Shown in pieces: positions 1-6,110 of a DNA stretch of 6,470 bases. The number at the start of each line of letters is the position of its first letter. Within the stretch, counting starts at the first letter, position 1. Origin of the DNA: an uncultured Eubacterium sp. (GTDB lineage: Bacteria > Bacillota > Clostridia > Lachnospirales > CAG-274); the NCBI GenBank assembly GCA_900543365.1, contig UQRG01000090.1, positions 1-6,470 of the forward strand. The letters run 5' to 3'. The notes under the pieces were generated by a model. It was not told the DNA's origin. It saw only the letters and a program-made list of their open reading frames with translations, and ran no database searches. The position numbers and the translations under genes are program-made.

Positions 1-1
1 A

Positions 2-24
2 GGCTGTCGACTTTTTCGACAGCC
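2..24. repeat. Perfect 9-bp stem-loop at the window edge, possible terminator
   Basis: GGCTGTCGA at 2-10 pairs perfectly with TCGACAGCC at 16-24 around a 5-base loop. The stem is much richer in G+C than the surrounding DNA. It lies downstream of the last hydrogenase-operon gene, so it may be that operon's terminator, but the T-tract that would prove this on the minus strand would lie before base 1 and cannot be seen. It could instead be half of a dispersed palindromic repeat. Confidence 0.6.
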
Positions 25-26
25 AG

Positions 27-53
27 ACTGAGGTTACAATCTGTAACCTCAGT
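27..53. repeat. Perfect 12-bp stem-loop downstream of the hyd operon
   Basis: ACTGAGGTTACA at 27-38 pairs with TGTAACCTCAGT at 42-53 around a 3-base loop, a very stable hairpin. It starts about 25 bases after the stop of the small [2Fe-2S] gene. Read on the minus strand it is not followed by a run of T; the second hairpin (2-24) follows after two bases. The pair probably forms a two-hairpin transcript end that blocks exonuclease or ends transcription jointly. A repeat-element origin is an alternative. Confidence 0.6.
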
Positions 54-78
54 ACATTAAACTATAATATAATAAAAC

Positions 79-327
79 CTATTTTAATTTTTTAATAACC
101 ACATCATCAAAAAATTCATTTATCTTTGTAGGGTCAACACCATAATATTCATTTTCAACAAGGACAGCAACCCCTTTGCTACCGCAGTTACCAGTACAAA
201 ATGTACCATTAATAATGACTTTATCACTTAATCCATTTTTTTCAATTGCCTGCTGAATACCATTAATTACATTGTATGACCCCTTTAAATGACAGGCACT
301 TCCTATACATACAGATATTTTAATCAT
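79..327 (-). CDS. Small free-standing thioredoxin-like [2Fe-2S] ferredoxin, last gene of the hyd operon
   Basis: An 82-residue cytoplasmic protein with the four-cysteine pattern CIGSAC (C7, C12) and CTGNC (C44, C48), that is C-x4-C...C-x3-C. This is the signature of the thioredoxin-fold [2Fe-2S] domain also found at the C-terminus of HydC/NuoE and the N-terminus of HydB. It has no other domain and no signal peptide. I chose the ATG at 327 rather than the in-frame ATG at 354: an AAGGAGG site lies 9 bases before it, and the CIGSAC motif then sits at the usual distance from the N-terminus. The start overlaps the hydA stop by 8 bases, so translation is probably coupled to hydA and the protein should be made with the hydrogenase. 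I infer that it is an accessory electron carrier or subunit of HydABC; long HydA proteins carry a comparable C-terminal [2Fe-2S] module. Its exact function is not known from the sequence. Confidence 0.88.
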   Translation of the reverse strand: MIKISVCIGSACHLKGSYNVINGIQQAIEKNGLSDKVIINGTFCTGNCGSKGVAVLVENEYYGVDPTKINEFFDDVVIKKLK

Positions 328-2020
328 TAGTATTTTCCTCCTTAGCATATTCAATATGTAGTAACTTATGAACTTTACCTCTTAAAAGACCATTATAAAG
401 GGACATCATAATTGGATTTTCTTCACTTCTCTTATTGCTGCACATTCTATCAGCTTCGTAAAGATTTTCACTTCGTTCCATTTTGCCCTCTCTATCAGTA
501 TGAGGTTGACCAGCACCATTAATACAACCGTTAGGGCAAGCCATAACTTCAACAAGGTCATAATGTGCACCAGCTTTAATCCTTTTAATAAGATTATCCG
601 CATTTTTAAGTCCACTTACAACAGCAATCTTAAGCTCATTTCCAGCATATTCAATAGTTTTTTCCTTAACACCTTCAAGACCTCTAACTCCATTAAAGGC
701 TAAATTTCTTAAAGCACCTACAGACTTATCTGTTTCAATTCGTCTTATAACAGCTTCAGTAACTCCACCAGTAACTCCAAATATAACACCTGCACCGGAA
801 ATAGAGCCAAAAGGCATATCAATAGATTCTGGCTCTATTTCACTAAATACAATACCAGCCTCTTTAATCATTTGTATAAGCTCTTTAGTTGTAATTACAT
901 AATCAATAACTGGAGAACCGTCTTCTCGTCTAAACTCTGGTCTTATTGCCTCAAACTTTTTCGCCGTACAAGGCATAATGGCAACACTTATTATTTTCTT
1001 TCTACTAGCCTTATACTGTTCCTTTATAACACTGCCAAACATTTGCATAGGAGAACGACAAGTTGAAATATTAGGCAACAATTCAGGATAATTCTTTTCA
1101 CAATAATTAACCCAAGCTGGACAACAGGAAGTGAAAAGTGGTATATTTTTATTTTGAGCTATTCTATCTAAAAACTCGTTAGCCTCTTCAAGAACAGTTA
1201 AATCAGCACCAGTTGCAGTATCAAAAACTTCATCAAATCCTATTCGCTTTAATGATGCAACAATTTTACCCATTACATTACCTTCATTAAGTCCAAAGGA
1301 CTTAGCTACAGCAACTCTGACAGCAGGTGCAATTTGTGCCACAACCTTAACATCTTCTTTATCAAATTCATCCCAAAGCTTCATTCTATCATTTTTAATA
1401 ACAATAGCACCAGTTGGACATACAGCAGCACATTGACCACAACCAACACAATTACTTTTACCAATAGGTTCATCAAATGCTGTTGCAACAATCATTTTAG
1501 AACCTCTGTTAGCAAAGTTAATTGCACCAACATTTTGAACTTCATTACAAACTCTTACGCAGTCACCACAGAGTATACATTTATTTCTATCCCTTGTAAT
1601 ACACACTGATGAATCATCTATATCAGGTTCTGCTGCTGTATTATTAAATCTAACGCTTTTAATTCCAAATCGACCAGCAAGTTCTTGTAATCTACATTCA
1701 CCATTTTTATCACAGGTGGTACAATCTCTACAATGATTAGAAAGCAAAAGCTCTAAAATCATTTTTCTATGTTTTCTTAATTTTGGTGTGTTTGTAAATA
1801 TTTCAGCACCAGCTTTAGGTGGAGTTGAACAAGCTGCCTCTATGCCACCCCACTTATTTTCTACCATACACATTCTACAAGCACCATATACAGATAAGTC
1901 AGAGTGATAGCAAAAAGTTGGCAAATCAATACCAGCTTTTCTTATAAGTTCAAGTATATTTTTTTCGCCTTCAATGGCTACCGGAATATTGTCAATTATC
2001 ATATAATTATCATTTGCCAT
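320..2020 (-). CDS. hydA: [FeFe]-hydrogenase catalytic subunit HydA (NADH/ferredoxin-linked type)
   Basis: 566 residues; catalyses reversible reduction of protons to H2 in the cytoplasm. Domains in order: an N-terminal [2Fe-2S] domain (C37, C48, C51, C64); a His-ligated [4Fe-4S] site HCRDCTTCDKNGEC (H96, C100, C103, C109); a two-cluster ferredoxin domain (C148/151/154/158 and C191/194/197/201); the H-cluster domain with TSCCPAW (C299, C300), MPCTAKKFE (C351) and MACPNGCINGAGQP (C495, C499); and a C-terminal small-subunit-like domain (about 508-562). The proton-path residues C299, E279, E282 and S319 known from Clostridium pasteurianum CpI are present at matching numbers. The protein ends after the small-subunit domain, so it lacks the extra C-terminal [2Fe-2S] module of T. 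maritima HydA. The third H-cluster motif has N497 and A503 where the form I remember as usual has glycines. It starts 3 bases after the hydB stop with AAGGAGG 8 bases upstream. The hydCB context argues for an NAD-coupled, possibly bifurcating enzyme rather than a ferredoxin-only one. Maturases HydEFG are not in the window. Confidence 0.96.
   Translation of the reverse strand: MANDNYMIIDNIPVAIEGEKNILELIRKAGIDLPTFCYHSDLSVYGACRMCMVENKWGGIEAACSTPPKAGAEIFTNTPKLRKHRKMILELLLSNHCRDCTTCDKNGECRLQELAGRFGIKSVRFNNTAAEPDIDDSSVCITRDRNKCILCGDCVRVCNEVQNVGAINFANRGSKMIVATAFDEPIGKSNCVGCGQCAAVCPTGAIVIKNDRMKLWDEFDKEDVKVVAQIAPAVRVAVAKSFGLNEGNVMGKIVASLKRIGFDEVFDTATGADLTVLEEANEFLDRIAQNKNIPLFTSCCPAWVNYCEKNYPELLPNISTCRSPMQMFGSVIKEQYKASRKKIISVAIMPCTAKKFEAIRPEFRREDGSPVIDYVITTKELIQMIKEAGIVFSEIEPESIDMPFGSISGAGVIFGVTGGVTEAVIRRIETDKSVGALRNLAFNGVRGLEGVKEKTIEYAGNELKIAVVSGLKNADNLIKRIKAGAHYDLVEVMACPNGCINGAGQPHTDREGKMERSENLYEADRMCSNKRSEENPIMMSLYNGLLRGKVHKLLHIEYAKEENTND
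337..343 (-). promoter_or_regulatory. Ribosome binding site that fixes the [2Fe-2S] gene start
   Basis: AAGGAGG on the minus strand, 9 bases upstream of the ATG at 327 and inside the 3' end of hydA. It supports that start over the longer reading frame from 354, whose extra nine residues this site lies within. Confidence 0.8.
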
Positions 2021-2023
2021 TTT

Positions 2024-3898
2024 CTACACCTCCTTAACTGCACCAAAGTTACAACTCTCAAAACAAGCACCACATTTAATACATTTGTTTGTATCTATAA
2101 CAAATGGTGACTTAATTTTCCCACTTATTGCTTCAACTGGACAATTTCTTGCACATTTAGAACAACCTTTACAAATTTCAGGGTCAATATAGTATGTAAC
2201 TAACTTTTTACATTGACCAGCTGGACACTTCTTATTATTAATATGTTCCTCATATTCTTCTCTAAAATTCTTAATAGTTGATACAACAGGTGTTGCAGCA
2301 GTTTTACCAAGTCCACATAGAGCAGTTGATGAAATAGTATCAGCTAAATCAAGAAGAAGCTCTATATCTCCATCTTTGCCATTGCCTGCTACAATTCTTT
2401 CCAATATTTCAAGCATTCTCTTTGTACCCTCTCGACAAGGTACACATTTACCACATGATTCGTTTTGAGTAAAATTCATAAAAAATCTGGCAACTTCAAC
2501 CATACAGGTTCCTTCGTCCATAACAACAAGACCACCAGAACCAATCATAGCACCAACTTTTTTAAGTGAATCAAAATCAAGTGGTATATCTAAATTAGGA
2601 GTAATAAGGCAACCGCCAGATGGACCCCCTATTTGAACAGCTTTAAAAGGTTTGTCACCTTTCATTCCTCCACCAATGTCAAATATAATTTCTCTTAGTG
2701 TTGTACCCATTGGTACCTCAATAAGACCAGTATTTTGTATATTGCCGGTTAAAGCAAAAGCCTTAGTACCAGGACTATTTTCTGGTCCAATACTCTTATA
2801 CCAATCTCCACCATTTGTAATTATTTTAGGAACATTTGCATAAGTTTCTACATTATTAAGAACTGTTGGTTTTGCAAATAACCCCTTTTCTACAGTACGA
2901 GGTGGTTTAACTCTTGGCATACCTCTTTTGCCCTCAATAGATGCAGTAAGAGCAGAACCCTCACCACATACAAATGCACCTGCACCCTTATTTATATGAA
3001 ATTCAAAATCAAAGCTACTACCTAATATATTCTTACCTATCAATCCAATTTCCCTTGCTTGTTTAATAGCGTTTTCAAGTCTTGACACAGCCATAGGATA
3101 TTCAGCTCTAACATATATATAACCTTCTTTTGAACCAGTTGCTATACCTGCAATCATCATACCTTCCAACATTCTATGAGGGTCACCCTCCATAATACTT
3201 CTATCCATAAAAGCACCAGGATCACCTTCATCGCCATTACACACAACATAATGTATAGGTTCAGATTGATTTGCAACTTGTCGCCATTTTCTGCCAGTTG
3301 GAAAACCTCCGCCACCTCTACCTCTTAATACAGATTTTTCAACTTCTTCAATTATTTCTATAGGCTTCATATCAAAAAGTGCCTTTTCAAAAGCTTCATA
3401 ACCCCCAATGGCAATATATTCAAGTATAGATGTTGCATCAATGTGTCCACAATGTTCCAAAACAACTCTGTGCTGTTTAGCATAAAAAGGAATATCCTCC
3501 TGTCTTATGTAAGGTTTGCCTTCAATTTTATATACAAGTCTATCTATAACTTTGCTGTTAATAATTGTACTATTTACAATATCTTCACAATCTGTAATTT
3601 TTACCTTTGTATACAAAATACCTTCAGGCTCAATTCTTACTAAAGGACCCATTTCACAAAATCCGTGGCAACCACTTTTCTTTAAACCTATACTTTCACT
3701 ATGAGGGTCTTTTTCAAGTTTAACACTACATTTGATACCCTTACTTTCAATAAGTCTTAAAAGTTCATTATAAATATCAAGTGAACCACCAGCTACACAA
3801 CCTGTACCAGCACAGACAAGTATTTTCTTAGTTTGGAGTTTAATTGCAGCTGAATAAGCCTTTCTTAATTTAATCAAATCTTTTCTACTGCTTAGCAT
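2024..3898 (-). CDS. hydB: NuoF-like hydrogenase subunit HydB (FMN, NAD(H) and Fe-S)
   Basis: 624 residues; the flavin-containing subunit that exchanges electrons with NAD(H) and passes them to HydA. Domains: an N-terminal thioredoxin-like [2Fe-2S] domain (C29, C34, C77, C81); the NuoF core with the glycine-rich LRGRGGGGFPTGRKW (191-205), CNGDEGDPGAFMDR (220-233) and GAGAFVCGEGSAL (305-317) that form the FMN/NADH site; an SLBB-like region (about 380-425); the NuoF [4Fe-4S] site ESCGKCVPCREG (C482, C485, C488) with C528; a C558/C563 pair; and a C-terminal two-[4Fe-4S] ferredoxin domain (C576/579/582/586 and C606/609/612/616). This fused plan is typical of HydB of trimeric hydrogenases and differs from complex I NuoF, which lacks both end domains. 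NADP-reducing HndC and formate-dehydrogenase-linked relatives share the plan; the adjacent hydA decides the assignment. The start has AAGGAGG 9 bases upstream and overlaps the end of hydC by 14 bases. Confidence 0.96.
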   Translation of the reverse strand: MLSSRKDLIKLRKAYSAAIKLQTKKILVCAGTGCVAGGSLDIYNELLRLIESKGIKCSVKLEKDPHSESIGLKKSGCHGFCEMGPLVRIEPEGILYTKVKITDCEDIVNSTIINSKVIDRLVYKIEGKPYIRQEDIPFYAKQHRVVLEHCGHIDATSILEYIAIGGYEAFEKALFDMKPIEIIEEVEKSVLRGRGGGGFPTGRKWRQVANQSEPIHYVVCNGDEGDPGAFMDRSIMEGDPHRMLEGMMIAGIATGSKEGYIYVRAEYPMAVSRLENAIKQAREIGLIGKNILGSSFDFEFHINKGAGAFVCGEGSALTASIEGKRGMPRVKPPRTVEKGLFAKPTVLNNVETYANVPKIITNGGDWYKSIGPENSPGTKAFALTGNIQNTGLIEVPMGTTLREIIFDIGGGMKGDKPFKAVQIGGPSGGCLITPNLDIPLDFDSLKKVGAMIGSGGLVVMDEGTCMVEVARFFMNFTQNESCGKCVPCREGTKRMLEILERIVAGNGKDGDIELLLDLADTISSTALCGLGKTAATPVVSTIKNFREEYEEHINNKKCPAGQCKKLVTYYIDPEICKGCSKCARNCPVEAISGKIKSPFVIDTNKCIKCGACFESCNFGAVKEV

Positions 3899-4376
3899 TT
3901 TTTTCTGCCTCCTTTATATCTCGTATTAAACTACTTGCCTTGTCAGGAGTCATTGCCGGCATAACCTTATCATTAACAGTCATTGCTGGAGCAAGTCCAC
4001 AAGCACCTAAACAGCTAACGGTTTCCACTGTAAACATTAGGTCATCTGTTGTCACTTTTTTATCCGAAAGTCCAAGTTCAGCTCTTAATCTTTCAAGAAC
4101 CGGTATACCCTTTCTAACGTGACAAGCTGTACCATCACAAACCTTAATAATATACTTACCCTTTGGTTCAAGAGAAAAATTCTCATAAAAAGTAGCTACA
4201 CTATAAATATTTGCCACACTTGTATCTAATTTCTTCGCTATGTAAGGAAAAATTTCCTTTGGCAAATAATGATAATGTTCTTGCACATCTTGCAATATAG
4301 CAATTACAGAATTTTGACTACATTGATAGTCTGCAAGAATTTTATCTAGTATAGTATAATTAAATTTCCCAATCAT
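3885..4376 (-). CDS. hydC: NuoE-like [2Fe-2S] hydrogenase subunit HydC
   Basis: 163 residues, the normal length for the NuoE/HydC family. An N-terminal helical domain (about 1-70, including the family-type IYSVATFYENF) is followed by a thioredoxin-fold [2Fe-2S] domain with all four ligands: C80 and C85 (CDGTAC) and C122 and C126 (CLGAC). In complex I and HydABC this subunit sits against the flavin subunit and holds a [2Fe-2S] cluster close to FMN. It is the first gene of the hyd operon: AAGGAGG stands 7 bases before the ATG, a promoter region lies about 50-80 bases upstream, and the gene's last 14 bases overlap the hydB start. The overlap suggests coupled translation and fixed stoichiometry. 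By sequence alone it could equally be an HndA-type subunit of an NADP-reducing hydrogenase. Confidence 0.95.
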   Translation of the reverse strand: MIGKFNYTILDKILADYQCSQNSVIAILQDVQEHYHYLPKEIFPYIAKKLDTSVANIYSVATFYENFSLEPKGKYIIKVCDGTACHVRKGIPVLERLRAELGLSDKKVTTDDLMFTVETVSCLGACGLAPAMTVNDKVMPAMTPDKASSLIRDIKEAEKNAKQ

Positions 4377-4398
4377 TTTAATACCTCCTTTGCATTAA

Positions 4399-4419
4399 TA
4401 CATTTTTATGCAAAATGTA
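4399..4419. repeat. Perfect 8-bp inverted repeat in the hydC leader
   Basis: TACATTTT at 4399-4406 and AAAATGTA at 4412-4419 are exact reverse complements around a 5-base centre. The repeat lies between the predicted hyd promoter and the hydC ribosome site (4384-4390), about where transcription would begin. It could be an operator or a 5' mRNA hairpin. An alternative, mutually exclusive pairing exists: TGCAT at 4391-4395, which abuts the ribosome site, can pair with ATGCA at 4408-4412. In such AT-rich DNA some inverted repeats arise by chance. Confidence 0.45.
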
Positions 4420-4427
4420 CCCTGCTT

Positions 4428-4455
4428 ATTATCAATTATACCATACTATTATCAA
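4428..4455 (-). promoter_or_regulatory. Predicted sigma-A promoter of the hydCBA operon
   Basis: Two overlapping readings are possible on the minus strand. One is TTGATA (4450-4455), a 16-base spacer and GATAAT (4428-4433), each hexamer one base off consensus. The other is an extended -10, TGGTATAAT (4435-4443), with a perfect TATAAT but no good -35. Either places the start point roughly 40-50 bases before hydC, downstream of the terminator at 4505-4534, so the hyd operon is its own transcription unit. Confidence 0.6.
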
Positions 4456-4464
4456 AACTCACTA

Positions 4465-4490
4465 TAACATTATTGTTAAGATTTCATAAT
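4465..4490. promoter_or_regulatory. Candidate operator upstream of the hyd promoter
   Basis: TAACA (4465-4469) and TGTTA (4474-4478) form an inverted repeat with a 4-base centre, about 10 bases upstream of the -35. Overlapping it, TTGTTAA (4473-4479) is a perfect half-site of the redox repressor Rex (TTGTTAA-N4-TTAACAA), but the other half (4484-4490, TCATAAT) matches at only 3 of 7 positions. TCATAAT also occurs twice one helical turn apart (4484-4490 and 4494-4500). Regulation of hydrogenase by NADH/NAD+ through Rex would make sense, but this site is weak. Confidence 0.25.
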
Positions 4491-4504
4491 TCGTCATAAT
4501 ACAC

Positions 4505-4534
4505 AAAAAAGCACAGTTTAAACTGTGCTTTTTT
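4505..4534 (-). terminator. Rho-independent terminator of the flavodiiron gene
   Basis: A perfect 30-base palindrome: a GCACAGTTTAAACTGTGC core (4511-4528) flanked by six A and six T. On the minus strand the stem is followed by a T run, 12 bases after the flavodiiron stop codon. The symmetry means it could also stop transcription on the opposite strand, but no plus-strand gene is seen here. It insulates the hyd operon from the unit upstream. Confidence 0.92.
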
Positions 4535-4546
4535 AACAAACATCAA

Positions 4547-5743
4547 TTACATAGTCTGTATAATAGTATCTGAAAATTCTGTAAATTCTTCCTCTTGACC
4601 TGTTTTTAATGTTGATTTAACAGAAAATACCTTTTCAATTACAGTTATATTTTTCATTTCAGATAAAATTGCTACTATTTTTTTACCTGCCACAGCTCCC
4701 CAAGTACCATTATCCATAACAGCAATTGTTCTGTTTTGAAGATTAAGGTCCTTCATATCTGTAACAAAACTTTTCATAACCGGATACATTTCACCATTGT
4801 ATGTTGGAGATGCAAGAACAATATTGCTATATTTAAAACTTTCTGAAATTAACTGAGATAAATCAGTATGAGAAACATCATATACCCTTATATTCTTAAT
4901 ACCCTTTTCAGCAAATGTATTTGCAAGTACATTTGCCATATTTTCAGTATTACCATACATAGAGGCGTAAGCAATCATTACCCCTTTTTCTTCTGGCTCA
5001 TATTTACTCCACTTGTTATATTTATCTAAAATATAATTTAAATTTTCTCTCCATATAGGTCCGTGTAGAGGACAAATAGCCTTAATGTCCATATTAGAAA
5101 CTTTCTTAAGTAATGCTTGAACTTGAACGCCATACTTACCCACAATATTAGTATAATATCTTCTCGTATCATCAAGCCAATCTCTGTCAAAATCTACTTC
5201 ATCAGCAAAAATCGTACCGTCTAAAGCACCAAATGTACCAAATGCATCAGCTGAAAACAATACACCTGTTGTTTTATCTAAAGTAACCATAGTCTCTGGC
5301 CAATGAACCATAGGTGCCATAACAAAAGTGAGAGTATGATGACCTGTATCAAAAGTATCTCCTTCTTTCACAACCATTGATTCATAGCTTAAACCTTCAA
5401 AAAACTGACCTATCATTTGGAAAGTCTTAGCATTACCAATAACCTTAATATTAGGATACATTAATATTAAATCGCCAATTACTGCACAATGGTCAGGTTC
5501 CATATGATTAACAACAACATAGTCAAGAGGTCTACCATTTAAAACATAAGTAAGATTTTCAATAAACTCTCTGCTTATGGCGTGGTCAACTGTATCCATA
5601 AGAACAGTTTTTTCGTCCATAATAACATAAGAATTGTAAGAAACACCTCTTGGAATAGGGAAAAGGTTTTCAAACTTAGTTAATTTTCTATCACTTCCAC
5701 CAATCCAAAAAATATCATCAGTTACTTTTCTAACGCAATGCAT
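4547..5743 (-). CDS. fprA: Flavodiiron protein (A-type flavoprotein; O2/NO reductase)
   Basis: 398 residues, the usual size of a class A flavodiiron protein. It is cytoplasmic, without a signal peptide. The N-terminal metallo-beta-lactamase-like domain (about 1-250) keeps the full di-iron ligand set: H80, E82 and D84 in HMEPDH, H147 in MVHWPET, D166 in SADAFG, and H227 in CPLHGP. The C-terminal flavodoxin domain (about 254-398) has the FMN phosphate-loop sequence YASMYGNTENMA (259-270). These enzymes reduce O2 to water, and some reduce NO to N2O, with electrons from rubredoxin or related donors; no rubredoxin gene or fused domain is present here. The start at 5743 has AAGGAG 8 bases upstream. 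A strong promoter (5784-5812) and a PerR-box-like palindrome (5760-5774) precede it and a terminator follows, so it can be a single-gene unit. A protective role for the neighbouring O2-sensitive hydrogenase is inference. Whether O2 or NO is preferred cannot be told from sequence. Confidence 0.95.
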   Translation of the reverse strand: MHCVRKVTDDIFWIGGSDRKLTKFENLFPIPRGVSYNSYVIMDEKTVLMDTVDHAISREFIENLTYVLNGRPLDYVVVNHMEPDHCAVIGDLILMYPNIKVIGNAKTFQMIGQFFEGLSYESMVVKEGDTFDTGHHTLTFVMAPMVHWPETMVTLDKTTGVLFSADAFGTFGALDGTIFADEVDFDRDWLDDTRRYYTNIVGKYGVQVQALLKKVSNMDIKAICPLHGPIWRENLNYILDKYNKWSKYEPEEKGVMIAYASMYGNTENMANVLANTFAEKGIKNIRVYDVSHTDLSQLISESFKYSNIVLASPTYNGEMYPVMKSFVTDMKDLNLQNRTIAVMDNGTWGAVAGKKIVAILSEMKNITVIEKVFSVKSTLKTGQEEEFTEFSDTIIQTM

Positions 5744-5759
5744 ATATTTATCTCCTTTG

Positions 5760-5774
5760 TAATAATTATTATCT
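5760..5774. promoter_or_regulatory. PerR-box-like palindrome at the flavodiiron promoter
   Basis: The plus-strand bases TAATAATTATTATCT match the PerR consensus TTATAATnATTATAA at 11 of 14 defined positions, with the core ATAATnATTAT (5762-5772) perfect. It lies just downstream of the predicted start point and upstream of the ribosome site, a position suited to repression. PerR is known to control flavodiiron genes in Clostridium acetobutylicum. The AT-rich background makes a chance match possible. Confidence 0.45.
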
Positions 5775-5783
5775 TTTTGACCT

Positions 5784-5812
5784 ATTTTACTATTTTAAAA
5801 ATACTTTGTCAA
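5784..5812 (-). promoter_or_regulatory. Strong sigma-A promoter of the flavodiiron gene
   Basis: On the minus strand a perfect -35 TTGACA (5807-5812), a 17-base spacer and a -10 TAAAAT (5784-5789, one base off consensus). It lies between the spoIIID stop and the flavodiiron start and gives a leader of roughly 30-35 bases. This is the best vegetative promoter in the window. Confidence 0.88.
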
Positions 5813-5825
5813 GACATTGTAATGA

Positions 5826-6095
5826 TTATACAATAATTTTATTTTCTTTAGTTTTTTTCCATTTTTCAGCAGTTGCTTTTCCTCCTAATATGTGTCGCTG
5901 TGCCTTGTGATAAGCTAATATTTCTCTAACTTGCTTAGAAAGTTCAATATCTACTGCCGGAAGTCTATCAACTAAATCTTTATGGCAAGTTGATTTTGAT
6001 ATTCCCCATATTTTTGCAGCCGCTCTAATTGTTTTTTTTGTTTCACATATATACTTTCCAATTTCAATACATCTTTCAGCTATGTCGGCTCTCAT
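5826..6095 (-). CDS. spoIIID: Sporulation transcriptional regulator SpoIIID
   Basis: 89 residues, close to the 93 of Bacillus subtilis SpoIIID and similar over nearly its whole length: an N-terminal RxIEIGKYICETKKT stretch, a helix-turn-helix (about 22-41, ending WGISKSTCHKDL), RLP at 44-46, and the basic C-terminal segment AYHKAQRHILGGKAT (61-75) that contacts DNA in the family. SpoIIID acts in the mother cell during endospore formation, switching genes on or off together with sigma-E and preparing the change to sigma-K. I chose the ATG at 6095, not the in-frame ATG at 6119: AAGGAGG stands 8 bases before 6095 and the N-terminus then lines up with the family. No terminator is visible between this gene and the flavodiiron gene, so read-through during sporulation is possible. 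In many genomes spoIIID lies near spoIIQ or mreB; neither is seen here. Confidence 0.96.
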   Translation of the reverse strand: MRADIAERCIEIGKYICETKKTIRAAAKIWGISKSTCHKDLVDRLPAVDIELSKQVREILAYHKAQRHILGGKATAEKWKKTKENKIIV

Positions 6096-6103
6096 AAAAA
6101 AGC

Positions 6104-6110
6104 CCTCCTT
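6104..6110 (-). promoter_or_regulatory. Ribosome binding site that fixes the spoIIID start
   Basis: AAGGAGG on the minus strand, 8 bases upstream of the ATG at 6095. It shows that the eight extra residues encoded from 6119 are not part of the protein. It overlaps TTGAACAAGG (6107-6116), which matches the SpoIIID binding consensus WWRRACARNY at 9 of 10 positions. Confidence 0.8.

Noticed and set aside
328..354. Nine extra N-terminal residues for the small [2Fe-2S] protein, starting at 354
   Set aside because: The AAGGAGG site at 337-343 lies inside this extension and points to the ATG at 327; the extension runs deeper into hydA and would lengthen the N-terminus before the CIGSAC motif.
406..615. 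A 69-codon minus-strand frame inside the hydA 3' end
   Set aside because: It is the hydA sequence read in another frame; hydA itself has intact H-cluster and C-terminal motifs over this stretch, so there is no sign of a frameshift.
500..2110. Several plus-strand open frames of about 60-90 codons across hydA
   Set aside because: They are antisense shadows of a conserved gene, are rich in N, T, S, F and I as expected from complementing AT-rich codons, and match no family I recognise.
2652..4122. Plus-strand open frames opposite hydB and hydC
   Set aside because: No ribosome sites, promoters or recognisable motifs; the minus-strand genes are complete and conserved throughout.
4377..4546. Riboswitch, T-box or small RNA in the longest intergenic stretch
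   Set aside because: The stretch is accounted for by a terminator, a promoter region and short inverted repeats; no known riboswitch core or T-box sequence was recognised.
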